Assembly: GCA_018524725.1 (NCBI GenBank)
Contig: JAEUWP010000034.1
Span: forward strand, 1-64,000
Source of the DNA: Podaxis mareebaensis
Taxonomy: Eukaryota; Basidiomycota; Agaricomycetes; Agaricales; Agaricaceae
Direction of reading: 5' to 3'
DNA length: 64,000 nt
The position numbers were made by a program, and so were the translations under genes. How positions within the stretch are numbered: position 1 is the first letter of the stretch; each line of letters starts with the position of its first letter. This document shows, piece after piece, positions 41,049-53,625 of this stretch. The notes below the pieces were generated by a model, which saw only the letters and a program-made list of their open reading frames with translations, searched no databases and had not been told where the DNA came from.

Positions 41049-42063
41049 GGGTGCAACACATAAGTTGAAGCCAAGGCCTCAGCCCCATGTCTGCCCTTGG
41101 CCACCTGTGGTCTGCCCCCATCTGGAGTCAGTTCTTAACAGGGTGTTCCATCTCAGGAACTTAATAGTGTTGGGTTGTCTTAGGACAGTATCTCTCTGCA
41201 TTGGTGCAACATCCATACCATGCCTAAGTAACAGAATCATAAAGCTAAACTTCCATTCCTTATCCTTCTCTTTGTCCTTGTAGCTATGAGTTGACCCAAG
41301 TCTCCTGCAAGATAACTTCAGTGGAGCACTCTCCAACCTTTTGTCCAGACTGTCATCCAACACATCTTGTCTACCCCTGCCTATTACTAGGCACACTCCA
41401 TCTAACCCATATTCCTGACTTCCTCCTCCCTCCTATCAACTCTTCTCCAACTCCCACTTCTTAGAACTCCAAAACCTCCTTCAGAGAGCAACTTTTGAAA
41501 TCGACTTGACAACTACACCCATGGTACAGAGAATGTAATCCTTATTGACAGCAAATCCTACACCAAGTGAGAATTGCTAGGAGTCTATTATGCCCTCTGT
41601 TATTCACAAGAAGGCAAAACAGAACTCCCTGAATCTCCACTCAGTGTCTATCAAGACACTGATGTCCTCCTTCACTACAAACTCCAATACAGTTGGCAAT
41701 TTGAGACACTTCCCACCTTTGTCAAACATCCTACCCTCTTTGCTCAGTTTGAAGAATGATTCCAACAAGCCAAATAAGCTCAGAGTCCACATCTCTACTG
41801 GACAGGTTCCCCTAGAGAAATCAACCAAGCTGAAGCCCTCCTCAAAGCCTTTGAATGTCATTTGAGCCATTGACAGAGCATAACTACAACAGTACCCCCT
41901 CAACCACCTCCCCTTCAGCCAAGCAGATGGTTACTAGAGAGTCAGAACTCTTGAACTTGCTGCAACTATTCCAGACTATAGAACCACCATTGTATCATTC
42001 AACTTGACTGTCCACCCCAGAATGAATCCTCAAGAACACTACCCAAACTGCTTTGCACAGGCA
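41049..42063 (+). pseudogene. Element H leader and gag N-terminus, heavily decayed
   Basis: No clean frame. Segments such as ELLGVYYALCYSQEGKTELPES and WQFETLPTFVKHPTLFAQFEE in the frame of 41,574 look like remnants of a protein, with TGA and TAA breaks. 41,136-41,233 matches the end of element I's LTR (61,826-61,925, other strand), so a fragment of another LTR may be embedded here. LINE-3 begins at about 42,064. Confidence 0.45.
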
Positions 42064-44752
42064 TACCACATTGGCTGGAGTACTTCAAAAACTCCACCTC
42101 CATCATCATTCCCAAACCCAACAAACCTCACTACTCCACCCCAAAGATGTTCTGGCCAATTGTCCTTCTCAATACCCTCAGAAAACTTATTGAGAAGATG
42201 ATCTCCTCCTGCATGCAATTCAAAGCAGCCCAACATGATCTTGTCCACCCCCTCCAATCTGGCAGCATCATCCAGCACTCAACTGAAGACACTGGTGTTT
42301 ATGTCACACACCTGGTCCATTCAGGTTGGAAGTGCAAACTCAAAACTAGCATCATCACCTTTGATGTCACTCAGTTCTTCCCTTCCACAAACCATTCTAT
42401 CCTTACCTCTGTTCTTGAACATCATGGTTTCAACTCCAAGCTTGTTTTTTTCTTCTCTGATTATCTGAAAGACTGCTTCACTACTTATTCCTGGAACAAT
42501 AAATTGTCACCTAAGTTTCCCACTTCTGTAGGCATAGGCCAAGGCTCTGCCCTTTCCCCCATTCTAACCACTCTATCTCTCTCCTCTTTCATGTTCAAAT
42601 TTTCCAATGATCCCCATTGTAAAATAGTTTCTTTTGTCAATGATGGACTCATTATCATACAATCTGATTCATTTACTACTAATTGCCATCTTCTAGCACA
42701 GGTATACAAATCATGTGAAGACTATCTCTGCCACCTTGGTTTTGTCCTCAAAAGAGACAAAACTGAGGCCTTCCACTTCTCCAATCACCCATCACATGAC
42801 CCCAATCCCCCCATTCATATCAACAACACCCTCTCCATTCAACCCAAACCATATCTATGATACCTTGGCTTCTGGTTTGACAGAAGTCTTACATTCAAAG
42901 AACATGTTCAGTCTTACTCCACCAAGGCACTCTCCACTGTCTGTTGCATGCATATACTTGGCAATGCTGTCTGCAGCCTCTCCCCCTTACACAAGAGACT
43001 ACTCTACTGTTCCTATGTGGTCCCTATTGCCATATATGGCTTCTAGTTATAGTTCAACCACAATGCTAGATACCACAGACTCATCAAGTCCCTTCAATGC
43101 ATGCAAAGACAAGCTGCCCTCTAGATCACTGGTGCATTTCACATAACTCCCTTGGGTGGGGTTGAGGCAATAGCAGGCCTTATCCCCATCCAACTCCATC
43201 TCTTCAAACTTGCCAAGTAATGCTCACTCCACTTTCACACTCTCCCTCCCTCCCATCCCCTCAAGCTCCTCACATATGATGTCAATCCCTTAGATGTGCA
43301 CCATACCAAGCTGCACTCCACAGCACTTGACTTCATGTCAGATGCTCAATTGGTTACAGATCAATTCCAGCATCTCCATCCTAATGCCAAACCTGGCCAG
43401 TGTCTACTGGATTTATTCAATGACCAAATTAAATTCATTGAGTGTCCTGACCCTTCGAAAGAAGGTGCCATGGTGCTCCACATCACCAATGCTTCCCATG
43501 CTTGTGACCTCTCCTTCTCCTCCCCTGTCTCTCTCACAGTAGCTACAGATGGTTCCATTCCTCCTAACTCCTCACTTTCTGCCACTTCCACCTATTTCAT
43601 CTTTTATTCATCTCCTAATGACATTCTTTCCTCTGCCATTCACCCTTGCAGTAAAGTTACTTCCTCAGATGCTGAATCATATGCCCTTCATCTCACCCTT
43701 TTTTCCTCTATTTCTCTTGCCTCACTATGCAATGCATTATCAATTGTAGTGTTTATGGACTCAATTTCCTCAGCTAAACTTCTATTTTCTTATAAACCCC
43801 ACAGTGTGTACCAAGACTCCATTGTAGTCACCCCTCTCCTGCACACCTGGCTCTCCTCCTCCTCTATCAACCATGTCCAGTTTTGGTCCATCCCCTCCTC
43901 TGCTCAATAGTCTATCCACCATCAGGCACACATCCTCACCAAGTTTCTCCATCTCCCTAATCCCAGATGCCAGCCCATCCACACATCCCTCAGGTTTGTT
44001 CACAACCATTATACTCAAAAATGCCTTTCACTCTGGCAAGAATGCATGAATGATCCATCCTATTGTGGTCACTCCTGGCTCCACCTCCTCAACCCTGCTG
44101 AGCAATCCCTTCACCCCAAGTATGCCAAAGGTGGGACTTGGTTGAATTCACCTCTTGGGTGTAATGCCCAACTATGTGCATGCTTTATGCACTGCATAAC
44201 CAATCACATGCCCATCAGTGCCTTTTGACAGTGCTTCTTCCCCAGGCACCACATTACCTCTTGCTCATGTGGAGAACTCCTAGAGATATGAGATCATATC
44301 CTTGACAACTGCCCCTGCTTCACATATCCAATAGGAGCTTGTAACAGCTTCTATTGGATTATCCAATTCCTAGACCAAAACCCAGCAGCATTCTCATTCA
44401 CTGACCAAATCCAAGGACCCATTACACAAGAGGAGTTTGCTATCCACTGCCTCACCCACAGAGAATGACTTGCCATCAACAGAGTCCCCAATATACACTA
44501 AAGGTCTTTTCTTATGTTTCCTTTGCCTCATAGCTAGCTCCCCACTCCTATGCCTCTTCTACTTCTCTTTATCTCTCCTGTCTTTTGTGTCTTGATAAGT
44601 TAGTCCATCCCTCTTCTCAATTCATTATCTCTAGTGTAGCTCCCCTGCTCCCTACCCTCTTCTTTCCATATCTTTTCTTTTTTTCCTTTCCTTTTCTCTA
44701 GTTTCAGTATTGGAACTGCTATTGTGCACCTGTTTGTAGTAGCTAGTTCTAT
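42064..44752 (+). mobile_element. LINE-3, 5'-truncated Tad1/I-like LINE copy in H gag
   Basis: Plus strand. RT from KMFWPIVLLNTLRKLIEKMIS (quoted in two overlapping parts of the frame at 42,147) through GIGQGSALSPIL and FVNDG near 42,640 (first catalytic Asp is Asn). RNase H with TVATDGS, SSDAESYALHL, FMDSISSAKLLF. Zinc region CSCGELLEI ... HILDNC, then the family 3' UTR ending tttgtagtagctagttctat. No poly-A and no clear TSD were found, so the right end may be eroded. Stops of all three kinds (TGA, TAA, TAG) occur; this is the most diverged of the three LINEs. Confidence 0.88.
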
Positions 44753-45727
44753 GCCACTGGGTTCTGCAATGCTTTCATGAAAGAAAAGTGGAACACTACC
44801 AGCAACACTTATGAGTACAGTACCTAGAATGACTTCAACAACTGACTCAAAGACCACTTCAAACTGAAGATTGAAGTGACACAAGCCACCAAGAAGCTTT
44901 GATGTGCTCATCTCAACATTTCCAAAACTGACATCACTGTCTTCAATCAAATGTTCACATATCTCCTGAGTCAAGCAAATATTATGGACAACAATCACAA
45001 AGTCTATCTCTATGTCAACTCTATTCCTGACTGGGTACAGTGACAACTCTATTTAACAACTCAACTGCCCACCACCTATGCACAATGGCAAACCAATGTT
45101 GCTAGGATAATTAATAACTTCCAGCAATATCAGATGTGCAAAACTGGCAGAGGCCTACCTTTCCAACTCTCCTACTTTAATGATGCTTTTAATGACATGC
45201 CTTGAAACAAATTCATTTATAAAGAATGTTGACTACCACCTGGTGAACTGATGGATATCAATGCTATTGAAGAATTCTCTTCTAGAGATGAAGATGAAAT
45301 CCCTGACTTCTCTTTGGACAAAGAAGATGATTATGCCAAACAAGGTATCTCAGTCAATGCCATCCTAACTGACCAACAATGAGACTGAATGAAATGAGGA
45401 GCATGCATCACCTGTGGTAAAATGGACCACTGGGCATGTTCATGCCCTCTTCACAAGAATTGACAATCTCTAGGGAACCAGAGATGATTCCAGAAAGGGA
45501 AACAACCCTCTCCTTGACCTTTGGCCTCAGCCTCCTCCTCTTCCTTATTGAATCAACTACATCCTTCTATGCCTGCCAACACTTCTTCATCCTGCCTAAA
45601 CACTCTGAATGCAATTAAGGTTGCATTTGCTGAAATGACTGCTGAAGATCAAAATGAACTGGAAAATCATGCAATGGCTAAGATTGTTGAAGAAGAACAA
45701 CAGTCTTTTCCACAAGGACCAGAGTAG
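44753..45727 (+). pseudogene. Element H gag, C-terminal part
   Basis: Translation FCNAFMKEKWNTTSNTYEY, LKDHFKLKIEVTQATKKL, NSIPDWVQ, LPTTYAQWQTNVARIINNF follows the usual chromovirus capsid pattern. A single zinc knuckle CITCGKMDHWACSC lies near 45,415. Stops are frequent and mostly TGA. LINE-3 cuts it on the left. Confidence 0.78.
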
Positions 45728-45750
45728 AGGCAACACCTCTGAGTCCTTCA

Positions 45751-47222
45751 ATGCTTTTGAATCCTAGTATGGATATTGAACCTCTTTTCAATATACAGAA
45801 CCATTATAATTCTCATTGGACCACTCAGAAATATCTCACTCATAAAATACAGAGTAGAAAATTGTCTAGAGAAACCCCTGTACTGGCTGCAGAACTGAAC
45901 TCAGAAAAGACTTTGACTACCCACTCTTCTACTGAGCTGACAATAGCTGAAGTCTGCTTGACAGCATTAACCAACAACAAGTCCCTGTATATCCCTGCCA
46001 TACTAAAGAATCTGAATTCTTCCACAGTTGCCACTATATACCTGCTACTTGATAGTGGAGCACAAGGAGACTTTGTCTCTCCCTTGACTGTTCAATGGCT
46101 TGGGTTAAGAACAATACCCTTGAACAGACCCATACTAGTATGAAACATCAACAGTACTATGAATATAGGCCATGCCATTACTGCACAAGCAGAATTGCAG
46201 CTACACATAGACAATTGTGACATAGACATTACTTGCTACATTGCCAAAATTGGAGAGTGACCAATGATCATTGGCCTCCCATTTCTCAAAAAACACAACC
46301 CCAACATTGATTGGATGAAATGTATCTTTCAATGGTGAACCAGGAGATCTAAGATCCCTGCTATAAATATTGATAACATAGATACCAAAAATAAGATCCA
46401 GATCAATCATATCCAGTTAGCTGGAAAAGCAACTATGAATGTTCCACACTCCATCTGCAGATGAGCTAGACTCAATTATGAAGCTCAGCTTGATCTAGTG
46501 CATGCTACTCTAGAGATCAATACCAAGATCTCAGAAGCACAGAAGTCCTATCAGGCATGCCATGGCTCAAAAAAGTCTGTGGATCCAAAGGACATCATCC
46601 CAAAACATTATTGGGACTATCTAAACCTATTCAGTGAAAAGGAATCAGAAAGATATCCTCCTTCATGACTGTATGATCACAAGATCAACTTAAAACCAGA
46701 CTTTAAACCCAAAGCAGCTAAATTGTACTGCTTGATGGACAATGAACTGTTAGAGTTAAAGCAATTCTTAGATGATAACCAATGAAAAGGTTACATCAGG
46801 AAATCTGAAAGCCCACAAGCTGCACCATTCTTCTTCATATCAAAGAAAGATGGAAAGCTGCAACCTGTTCAGGACTACAGACATTTGAACTGGTTCACAG
46901 TGAAGAATGCATATCCTATTCCTTCTATTTCTAGAATCTTGATCACCTCAAAGATGCCAAGTATTTCACTACTCTTGATATTCATGCAGGACATAACAAT
47001 ATCTGCATCTGAGAAGATGACCAATGGAAAGGTGCCTTCCAAACCCCTTTTGGTCTTTTTGAACTGAATGTCATGTTCTTCAGAATGACCAATAGCCCAG
47101 CCACATTCCAAGCAATGATAGACCATATCTTTTGTGACCTGATAGACAAGCCCAGATATACTGCAGTCATTGTCTACATGGATGATATCCTTATTTTCTT
47201 GGATGATCTCTCTTCCTTGCAA
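45751..47222 (+). pseudogene. Element H pol: protease and RT, left of the KDZ insertion
   Basis: Protease active site YLLLDSGAQGDFVS near 46,050. RT motifs: [21 protein letters not shown] near 46,830, a frame change near 46,940, then [32 protein letters not shown] and the catalytic YMDDILIF near 47,180. Ends DDLSSLQ at the 7-bp repeat cttgcaa; pol resumes at 60,456 with TETHEVLKRL. Confidence 0.88.
47216..47222. repeat. Target-site duplication of the KDZ transposon, left copy (cttgcaa)
   Basis: cttgcaa recurs at 60,449-60,455; one base further out differs (c against g), so the original duplication may have been 8 bp. Removing the insert restores SSLQTETHEV in the RT frame. Confidence 0.85.
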
Positions 47223-47322
47223 CACATAGTCAACCTACAGTGTAGTGAGTGACTCACTCCAGCGAAGCCATACAACGTAACGAGTGAGATGGGACCAGCG
47301 GGCCCACTGGCCATACAATGGG
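47223..47322 (+). repeat. KDZ left terminal inverted repeat (100 bp)
   Basis: cacatagtcaacctacagtg... Matches the reverse complement of 60,349-60,448 with roughly a dozen mismatches, again largely CpG-type (ca/tg, c/t). Contains the internal palindrome GTGAGTGACTCAC. Confidence 0.93.
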
Positions 47323-47490
47323 TTTGAATGGGTAAACAGGCACCACAGTTCTGGCACCAGGAGTGAGCCAGAAGCTGACTGGCTCTTCACCCTGAGAGGA
47401 GAAGTGGGAAGTTGAGAGAGTGTATTCACAAGTAGGGAGTAACTACGTGCAGGATATTACAGTCAAGAGATTGTGTGCATAATGATTACA

Positions 47491-49889
47491 TTAGTCAGTG
47501 AATGTCGCATAGTCATCCGGCCCCAGATAGTTTTCAAAGTCGGCTGCAGTGTAAGGTCCCAGTGCCATAGTTGTGCCAGACAGACCGGCCTCCATGTCGT
47601 CGTCGGAGTCTGGCATGATTAAGAGAATATGGTGAATATCTGTCACATCTGGGACAGACAGACCATCACTAGAATCTGTAGACATCTGAGTCACATGGGA
47701 AGAAAGTAAAAGTGTATGGTAACACACCAGCATCCGGCAAATCATCGGTTATGTGGGTGGGGGAGCTTTCTGAGCTGGAGGACATCTCTAAAAGTGCCCT
47801 GTGAACATCTGTAGATAGGCACATGGGCTGTCAGGTGAAAAAAAGATGAAAGATGAGTGAGAGTGATTTACCGGCATCCGGCACATCAGCATGCGAGTTA
47901 TAAGGGGAGCTTTCAGCATCAGAGGACATCTCTAAAAGTGCCCTATGGATATCTGCGGCTAGGTGTGGGGTTGGTGAGGTGAGCCATGTAAAAACAAAGT
48001 GAGAGAGGGTGGGTTACTGGCATTTGGCATATTGGGTTGGAAGTCAGAGTGGGAGCTTTCATCATTGGACGAGATGGCCAAAAGAGCCTGGTGAACGGCT
48101 GCAAATAAGCATAAGTTATAAGGAAGGAAGAGAGAGCAAGCAGAGGGGATAACAAACCGGCAACTGGCACATCATGAGGTGAACCAGCATGAGAGCTGTC
48201 GTCATCCAGAGACATATCCACTAAGGCCCGATGAATGTGTGTGATGGAAGGGATGGAAACTTTGCTGCCAGAACTGTGAGATTCAGGAGAGGTATCAGCT
48301 GCAGCATCGATAGCAGCAAAGGTAGGGGGAGATGGTGGTGAGACACCTGATGAGTCACTTGCAGCACATCTGTGGAGGGCAGCAAGAACAACAGAGGGTG
48401 AAGGTGGTGATGGTTGGGCTGAGCTGGCACTTGCATGGACACTGGCTTGGGCACTGGGAGTGACCGGCGTTTGGACTTGGGCATCGGCACTGGCATCAGG
48501 AGCATTGATTGTGGCCAGATCTGCATCAGGCAAGGATGGAGGAAACCAACCAACAGAAGATGAGGCATGGTGGCACAGGGGCCTGAGGCGGAAATGGTCT
48601 GGGACATCAGCAGATGCTAGTTCCGGCAAGGGAGAGGCCACATTAATGGACAAATGGGGTGCCAGTGCTGGGGTGGCTGAGTGAGACGGTTCACCAGAGT
48701 AGTATGTGCCGGTGAAGCGTCCCCAGGGCAAGGGAGCATCATAGCCAGTGTGTGGAATTTCAAAATTGTTGTCACCAGCACGCTGCATCCAGGAGATATT
48801 GTTGGTAGTCAGGTCGACTCCCCAGGTCCATTTAAGGGATGGGTGTGGGGCAGCGCGATCTCTCTCAGCTTTGGAATGTTCCCGGATAAACCTAATGAGA
48901 TCATGCTTGGATACCTTGACAGGAGGCTTGGCTGCCTTTCCTTTGGCCTTGGAAGTCCGTGTGTGCCTGGTAGCTGAAGTTGATGCTGAAGGTTCTCCTG
49001 CCGGGATCGATTGCAATGTCAAAGACTCAGGGATGGTGCCCCATGCCTCATATCCCTGGGCAGAGTTTTCGGCTTCTTTGCTGACAGCCTTCTCATACAA
49101 CTGGTTGAAGCCAGATACATGGCGCATTGTTAACTGCCATTTCTCCCGGTGTTCAGCGCCGATGTGCCAGATTTGATGTTGTAATGCCTGGAGGTGCCAA
49201 AGGGCATCCATTGCTACCCCCCGGTAAAGAGTGCATGTCTCACAACTCAGTGGTATATGAGCCATGGGAACCTCGTCAGCATGGTCTGTGAGGTCCAGGG
49301 GAGGTGCCGGTCTGCCTTGTTCCTTCGCCAGTTGTTGCTGGTGAAACAACAGGCACTCTGGCAATGATGCGAAGTCGAGGAAGAACGAGTCCGGAGGCGA
49401 CTGCCTCTTGTTCCACCAGTCCTTTAAGTATTCGGTTATGGTGCCGAGTGGGAAGGGAATAATATTGCCAGCATCCAAGACGTGTTGAAGGTGCCAGTCA
49501 AATACCAAGCACTGTTCCCAGTGGTCGATGGCTGAGGCAAGAGCACGGATGACTGCTGGAACCAAGACTACCCGATGACCCCTGATGGCTTCCATTCTGA
49601 ACCAGGACATCACAAAATACTGTATTCACATCAACTAACGGGTCATGTGATAATTCAGTAATAATGTTGAACTTACATATTCCCTGATAAGGCCTTTTTC
49701 AAGCCATTCTGCCCTTTCATAATCCCTTGTATTCTGCCTGTGAAGTAGAATGGCACGAAGGTGAGACTCAAAGTACTGGATAAGTAGCCTTGAGTCAAGG
49801 TCAGCTGGTGGTTCTGTTGCAGTGGGTTGGGGAACAGAAGGCATGGGAGCAGGAAGCAAAGATGGATAAGATTGGTTCAGGATATACAT
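47491..49889 (-). CDS. KDZ passenger K1: unknown protein with a repeated-exon tail
   Basis: Proposed exons (minus): 49,889-49,677; 49,619-48,158; 48,098-48,018; 47,952-47,872; 47,808-47,728; 47,639-47,491. Splice sites GT-AG, e.g. gtaagt at 49,676. N-terminal region: LLIQYFESHLRAILLHRQNTRDYERAEWLEKGLIREY (in pieces LLIQYFESHL, RQNTRDYERAEWLEKGLIREY is split by nothing), then GHRVVLVPAVIRAL, WEQCLVFDWHLQHVL, FPLGTITEYLKDWW. A cysteine pair CETCTLYRG sits mid-protein, then a Ser/Ala/Pro-rich low-complexity region. The C-terminus has five motif copies of the type D-(V/I)-H-R-A-L-L-E-M-S-S (see finding). No enzyme motif recognised. The frame is free of stops, unlike the transposase. Proteins of this look occur beside transposons in Agaricomycetes (recollection). 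Confidence 0.65.
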
Positions 49890-49946
49890 GATGACATAAT
49901 GAAAATCTATATAAGCTTATCCGCAGCATTATCGATGGGTCCAAGG

Positions 49947-52900
49947 TCAAGTGCCAGAACATTGCATTACATATTGGTCATTGGTCTGAGCAAACGCAGC
50001 ATCAGCTTTGTGAGCCATGCCTTGCCACATTGCCGATTTACGTGCGGCATAGGCTGCCAGTCCCGGAGATACCACTGACATCTTCCTATTTTCCCAGAGG
50101 GACTGGTTGAAAAGAAAGGAACGAACTACCCACTCCATTTCATACCGGACAAGTGTCACTTCTTCTTCCCAACGCATTTTCCTAGCTTGGGCATGTAAAT
50201 AATGGACCCGTTGAACTGTCAGATAGATGAGACATAATGCCGAGGCACGGATAAAGCACTGATCGCCGGACTTACATTCACGGACAGCGCCAGGGGAGGC
50301 CAAACTGGCACCTGGCCCATGTTGCCATATCCAGGAAAGGCGGATTGTAGTTGAACCTGGCCAGTTTGGGTCAAGCAATGCCATGCTAGCTTTGACATCC
50401 TCCCATGCAAGTGGCCGAAATGCTGCCTGTGTTGCTGGATCCAGTTGAAGATGGAATAGTGCTGATTGGCACTTGTTGTATGACTGGCAATGAAATGAAA
50501 TCTTCTTGTTAAGTTTTGCAATCTCTGCATGTGAGCGTGTTTTAAGGCTCTTCCGAGGAGCAACACAGATGACATGGGAATATTGGAACGATTTTTCTGT
50601 GATCAATTGCCGAAGTGCAGAGAGATGCTGGTTAGCCCTTTCCTTGTGCAAGGCAAGTTCAAGCTCTCTATATGTATCTCGCAGAGCACTGCTTGTTGAG
50701 GGCATTGGGATTGGCAATGTTGAGGCCGATGATCGACCAGGTGACAAGGGTATTGCCGGTGCTGAATGCGCCATATCAGTGCTTTCACCATCCGTCTCTT
50801 CTTCAGCATTATTGTCTTCAATGACATCAAGCAGTGGGACCTCCTCCATATTTGGGTCAATGTCATAGGTATGTCCGGGTCGACTGGTGACTTTGTGTTG
50901 CATTTGCTCCAGTGTAGCAAGCTGCACATGGAGAGCCTCTGACATTTGATGGAGCTCCTCAGATGTAGTTCCCTGAGCTATGTCCTGGAAATGGTCCAAG
51001 GTATATTGTAATTCAGTTCTGCAATGCCTGAGCACATTTCCTAAATAGCTACTAAGGTTGCCACTTACTGTTTCTCTTCAGTATCAAGGACCATCTCAAG
51101 CCACCATTCGGCATCCATACTCCCCAGATTCGGGTCTTGCATCACAGGACTGGTAGAGGCCGGCACACTTTCAGCACGTAGTATGTCCATTGCTGCTGGG
51201 TTATCGAACCGGCACTGCTCGGCTTTGACAATATCCCGTTCCCATTTTGCCTGGTCCTCTGGTCGGCTAGACCCAGTGATTTTTAAGAAATAAGTCTCCG
51301 AGTCGAGTGCCATGGCTGATGCATCCTGATGATGATTGCATAGAACTGTGACTAACATGAAGCATAAGTATATTGTCGGCACTTGGTGCAAAAAAGTTTA
51401 CACCTATCGCCAAAAGCTTTTTGAAATTTGAGTCATTTGCATGATCATCAATTGTCTCAGCACGAGTGGCCGGAGTTGCTGTCCATACAGTTGGGGTGAT
51501 TGCATTGAGATTTGACCACAACATTTCAAGAATCTCCCCAACTGTTACACCCGTATATGGGATGAACGATGTCGCATACTGGAAGAGGCATTCTTCCTTG
51601 TGGCCATGGACATGGAACATGCCAATGCCCCTGTCAAGCTTTAGCTGATCCGGCAATAAATGCCCGATGCAATCTTGGAGATGAATGAAATACTGGCAGG
51701 CAATATCATAGATCAGCATAGCACCTTGTTCTGGGTCCATATTTGTGGTCTTTAGTGCCTGTAAGAGCACCCAGTCAATGTTTTTTTGCTATTCACCCTT
51801 GAAGAGGTCAGCAATGGCATTCAGCGCAAAACAACCATGCTGGGCACATGCAATGCCCACAATGCCCATTATATTGCATGCCTTGGAGCCATGCATTGCA
51901 AGGTCAACTGCACGGAATTTGGCCTGACAAGGTGCTTTCTGTTTTCAAGCATCAATCACAAGAAATCACCCCACTGGCACTACTGCCCCAGCACACAGAG
52001 AGTGGGCACACATGGTAAGACACTCCACAGCCACCTCCAAAAATTTATGATATTGTTCACGGGTGGAAAACATTCCTGTCCCCTCGGAAAGCCATATGTC
52101 TGATGTATATGTCTGCTGAACATGATCTGCTTTCATGTTGCCGTTGGCAACAAAGAAGTGCCGGTACACCCAACTGAAATGAAGTTAAGGCTGGTGAATA
52201 ACGTGTATCAAGAATACCCTCACCGTTGGGGATCTTCCTTCCAATTTTCAGCCAGGTTGATGCCAGGTTGAGGGCATGCCGGACAAAATATTGCAAGCTC
52301 ACCCGGCACTTCCAGTGCCTGCATGCCGGATTTATGACCATGGCTGGCCCATTTCTTCTTTTTCAACCACCACCAAAGTCTTGACATTCGAAGTAGCTCC
52401 TGGTACAAATTGGGTGTTTTGGATGGGTCCATTGGGGATGTGAGACGATGAAGCTTCTGGAAGTATTGATAAGCCAATGCTTTACATTCCAAGTTTGAGA
52501 GCTGAAAGTCATCAAGGACGGCCGTTGTAAAGAGTGTATGATAACGGCTGAATGTTGTTGGAACCAATCAGCAATACATGAGGTCGGCATGTACTGCATC
52601 AGCACCATGGCATGAGCAGGTCACCAATGCCTGGTGATGAATTCCATTAATGTGCACAATCTGGACATAGTGGTTGTTGAAGGCATCATATTTTGGGGCT
52701 TCCGATTGAGGACCTGTTGCTGGGTGTGCTGGGTTGAGATATTCAACAATATCTTCTAGGTCGGCCACCTCCTCATCTAGGTCTTCCCACCCTGGCTCAT
52801 TATCATTTTCTTCCGTGAAGTCCATTGGATGTTCTTTGTACCAGTGAGCCTGACCTTTCAGCATCTCAGGTGCAATGCCAGTTCTGAGCCATCAGGCCAA

Positions 52901-53625
52901 CACTCCCTGCTCCTCTTCATCCTTTTCTTGCTGCAGCTGCTCCAAAATCTCAGTCTGGCTAGAGAGACACTTAGCAGCATTCAATCCTGGGTGATGGGGC
53001 ACCAAAATGTATGTGCCGACTTCCCACAGTGCTGCCGGATGAAAGTACATGCCGGTCCAACATTCCACATTGTGCAGAGGACTTTCACAGTGAGTCTCTC
53101 GCATGCAAAAGCGACACAGCAATTGGGGTAGTGTGCAATCTTTGCATTGCCATATTCCATGCTGGTTGGCCAGACATCGCATACATGATCCATTATTTGG
53201 CAATGCTTCCTGTGCAAGTATGGATGCCAATAGCTTGTTTGAATGCTGGCAAAACTGCTCCGTCCACATTTGTTGCTGCAATATATGTATGGTTACAGAT
53301 TTGTGGAAGGACCATTTAACTGTATATGCACCTTATTTGTAGATGGTTCATCTGGCAAATGCACACTGTCAAACACTGGTGTATCAGGAACCCCTTGTGA
53401 TATTCCCAACGTTTCTTGTTGAGGAGCTGCTTTTGGTGCAGCATTTGGTATTGGCCTCAACACCATTTCAACACGCTGGGTTGATGGGCCCACCGGTGTG
53501 TTTCTCACAACTGTATTGTATGTTATTACATCAATTGCTTCATTGTCGTCTTCAACCAACATGTGGCGCTTCTTGGTTCTTTGCCACTTCTTCAGTGGCA
53601 TGACATTGCATGGGAAATCATCCAT
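49947..53625 (-). pseudogene. KDZ transposase K2, inactivated
   Basis: Proposed exons (minus): 53,625-53,332; 53,275-52,224; 52,173-51,404; 51,345-51,069; 51,027-49,947. Start MDDFPCNVMPLKKW. CxC zinc clusters CMRCLANQHGIWQC and CRFCMRETHCESPLHNVECW, then VHINGIHHQALVTCSCHGA. Catalytic region: FFVANGNMKADHV, KFRAVDLAMHGSKA, LIYDIACQYFIHL, LDRGIGMFHVHGHKEECL, EILEMLWSNLNAITP and ETIDDHANDSNFKK. C-terminal helical region: APRKSLKTRSHAEIAKLNKK, SIRLSWIWQHGPG-like (seen as IRLSWIWQHGPGASL) and the RYEMEWVVRSF helix. In-frame stops: TGA at 52,892 and 52,568, two TGA between 51,940 and 51,970, one TAG near 51,790. Family identified from this motif set. Confidence 0.9.

Noticed and set aside
41604..41903. 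99-codon minus frame in the H leader
   Set aside because: No homologue among the other elements, no motif, and it lies over decayed plus-strand remnants.
47223..47322. 2-bp TA duplication and a Tc1/mariner origin for the 13-kb element
   Set aside because: TA flanking occurs within the inverted repeats; the 7-bp cttgcaa repeat restores the host frame, and the transposase is KDZ type.
48221..48607. Extra minus frame overlapping K1
   Set aside because: Shifted reading of the Ser/Pro-rich part of K1.
13348..53281. TGA read as a sense codon
   Set aside because: Sister copies show CGA (Arg), Gln, His or Trp at different TGA sites, and other stops occur too; decay explains it better than an altered code.
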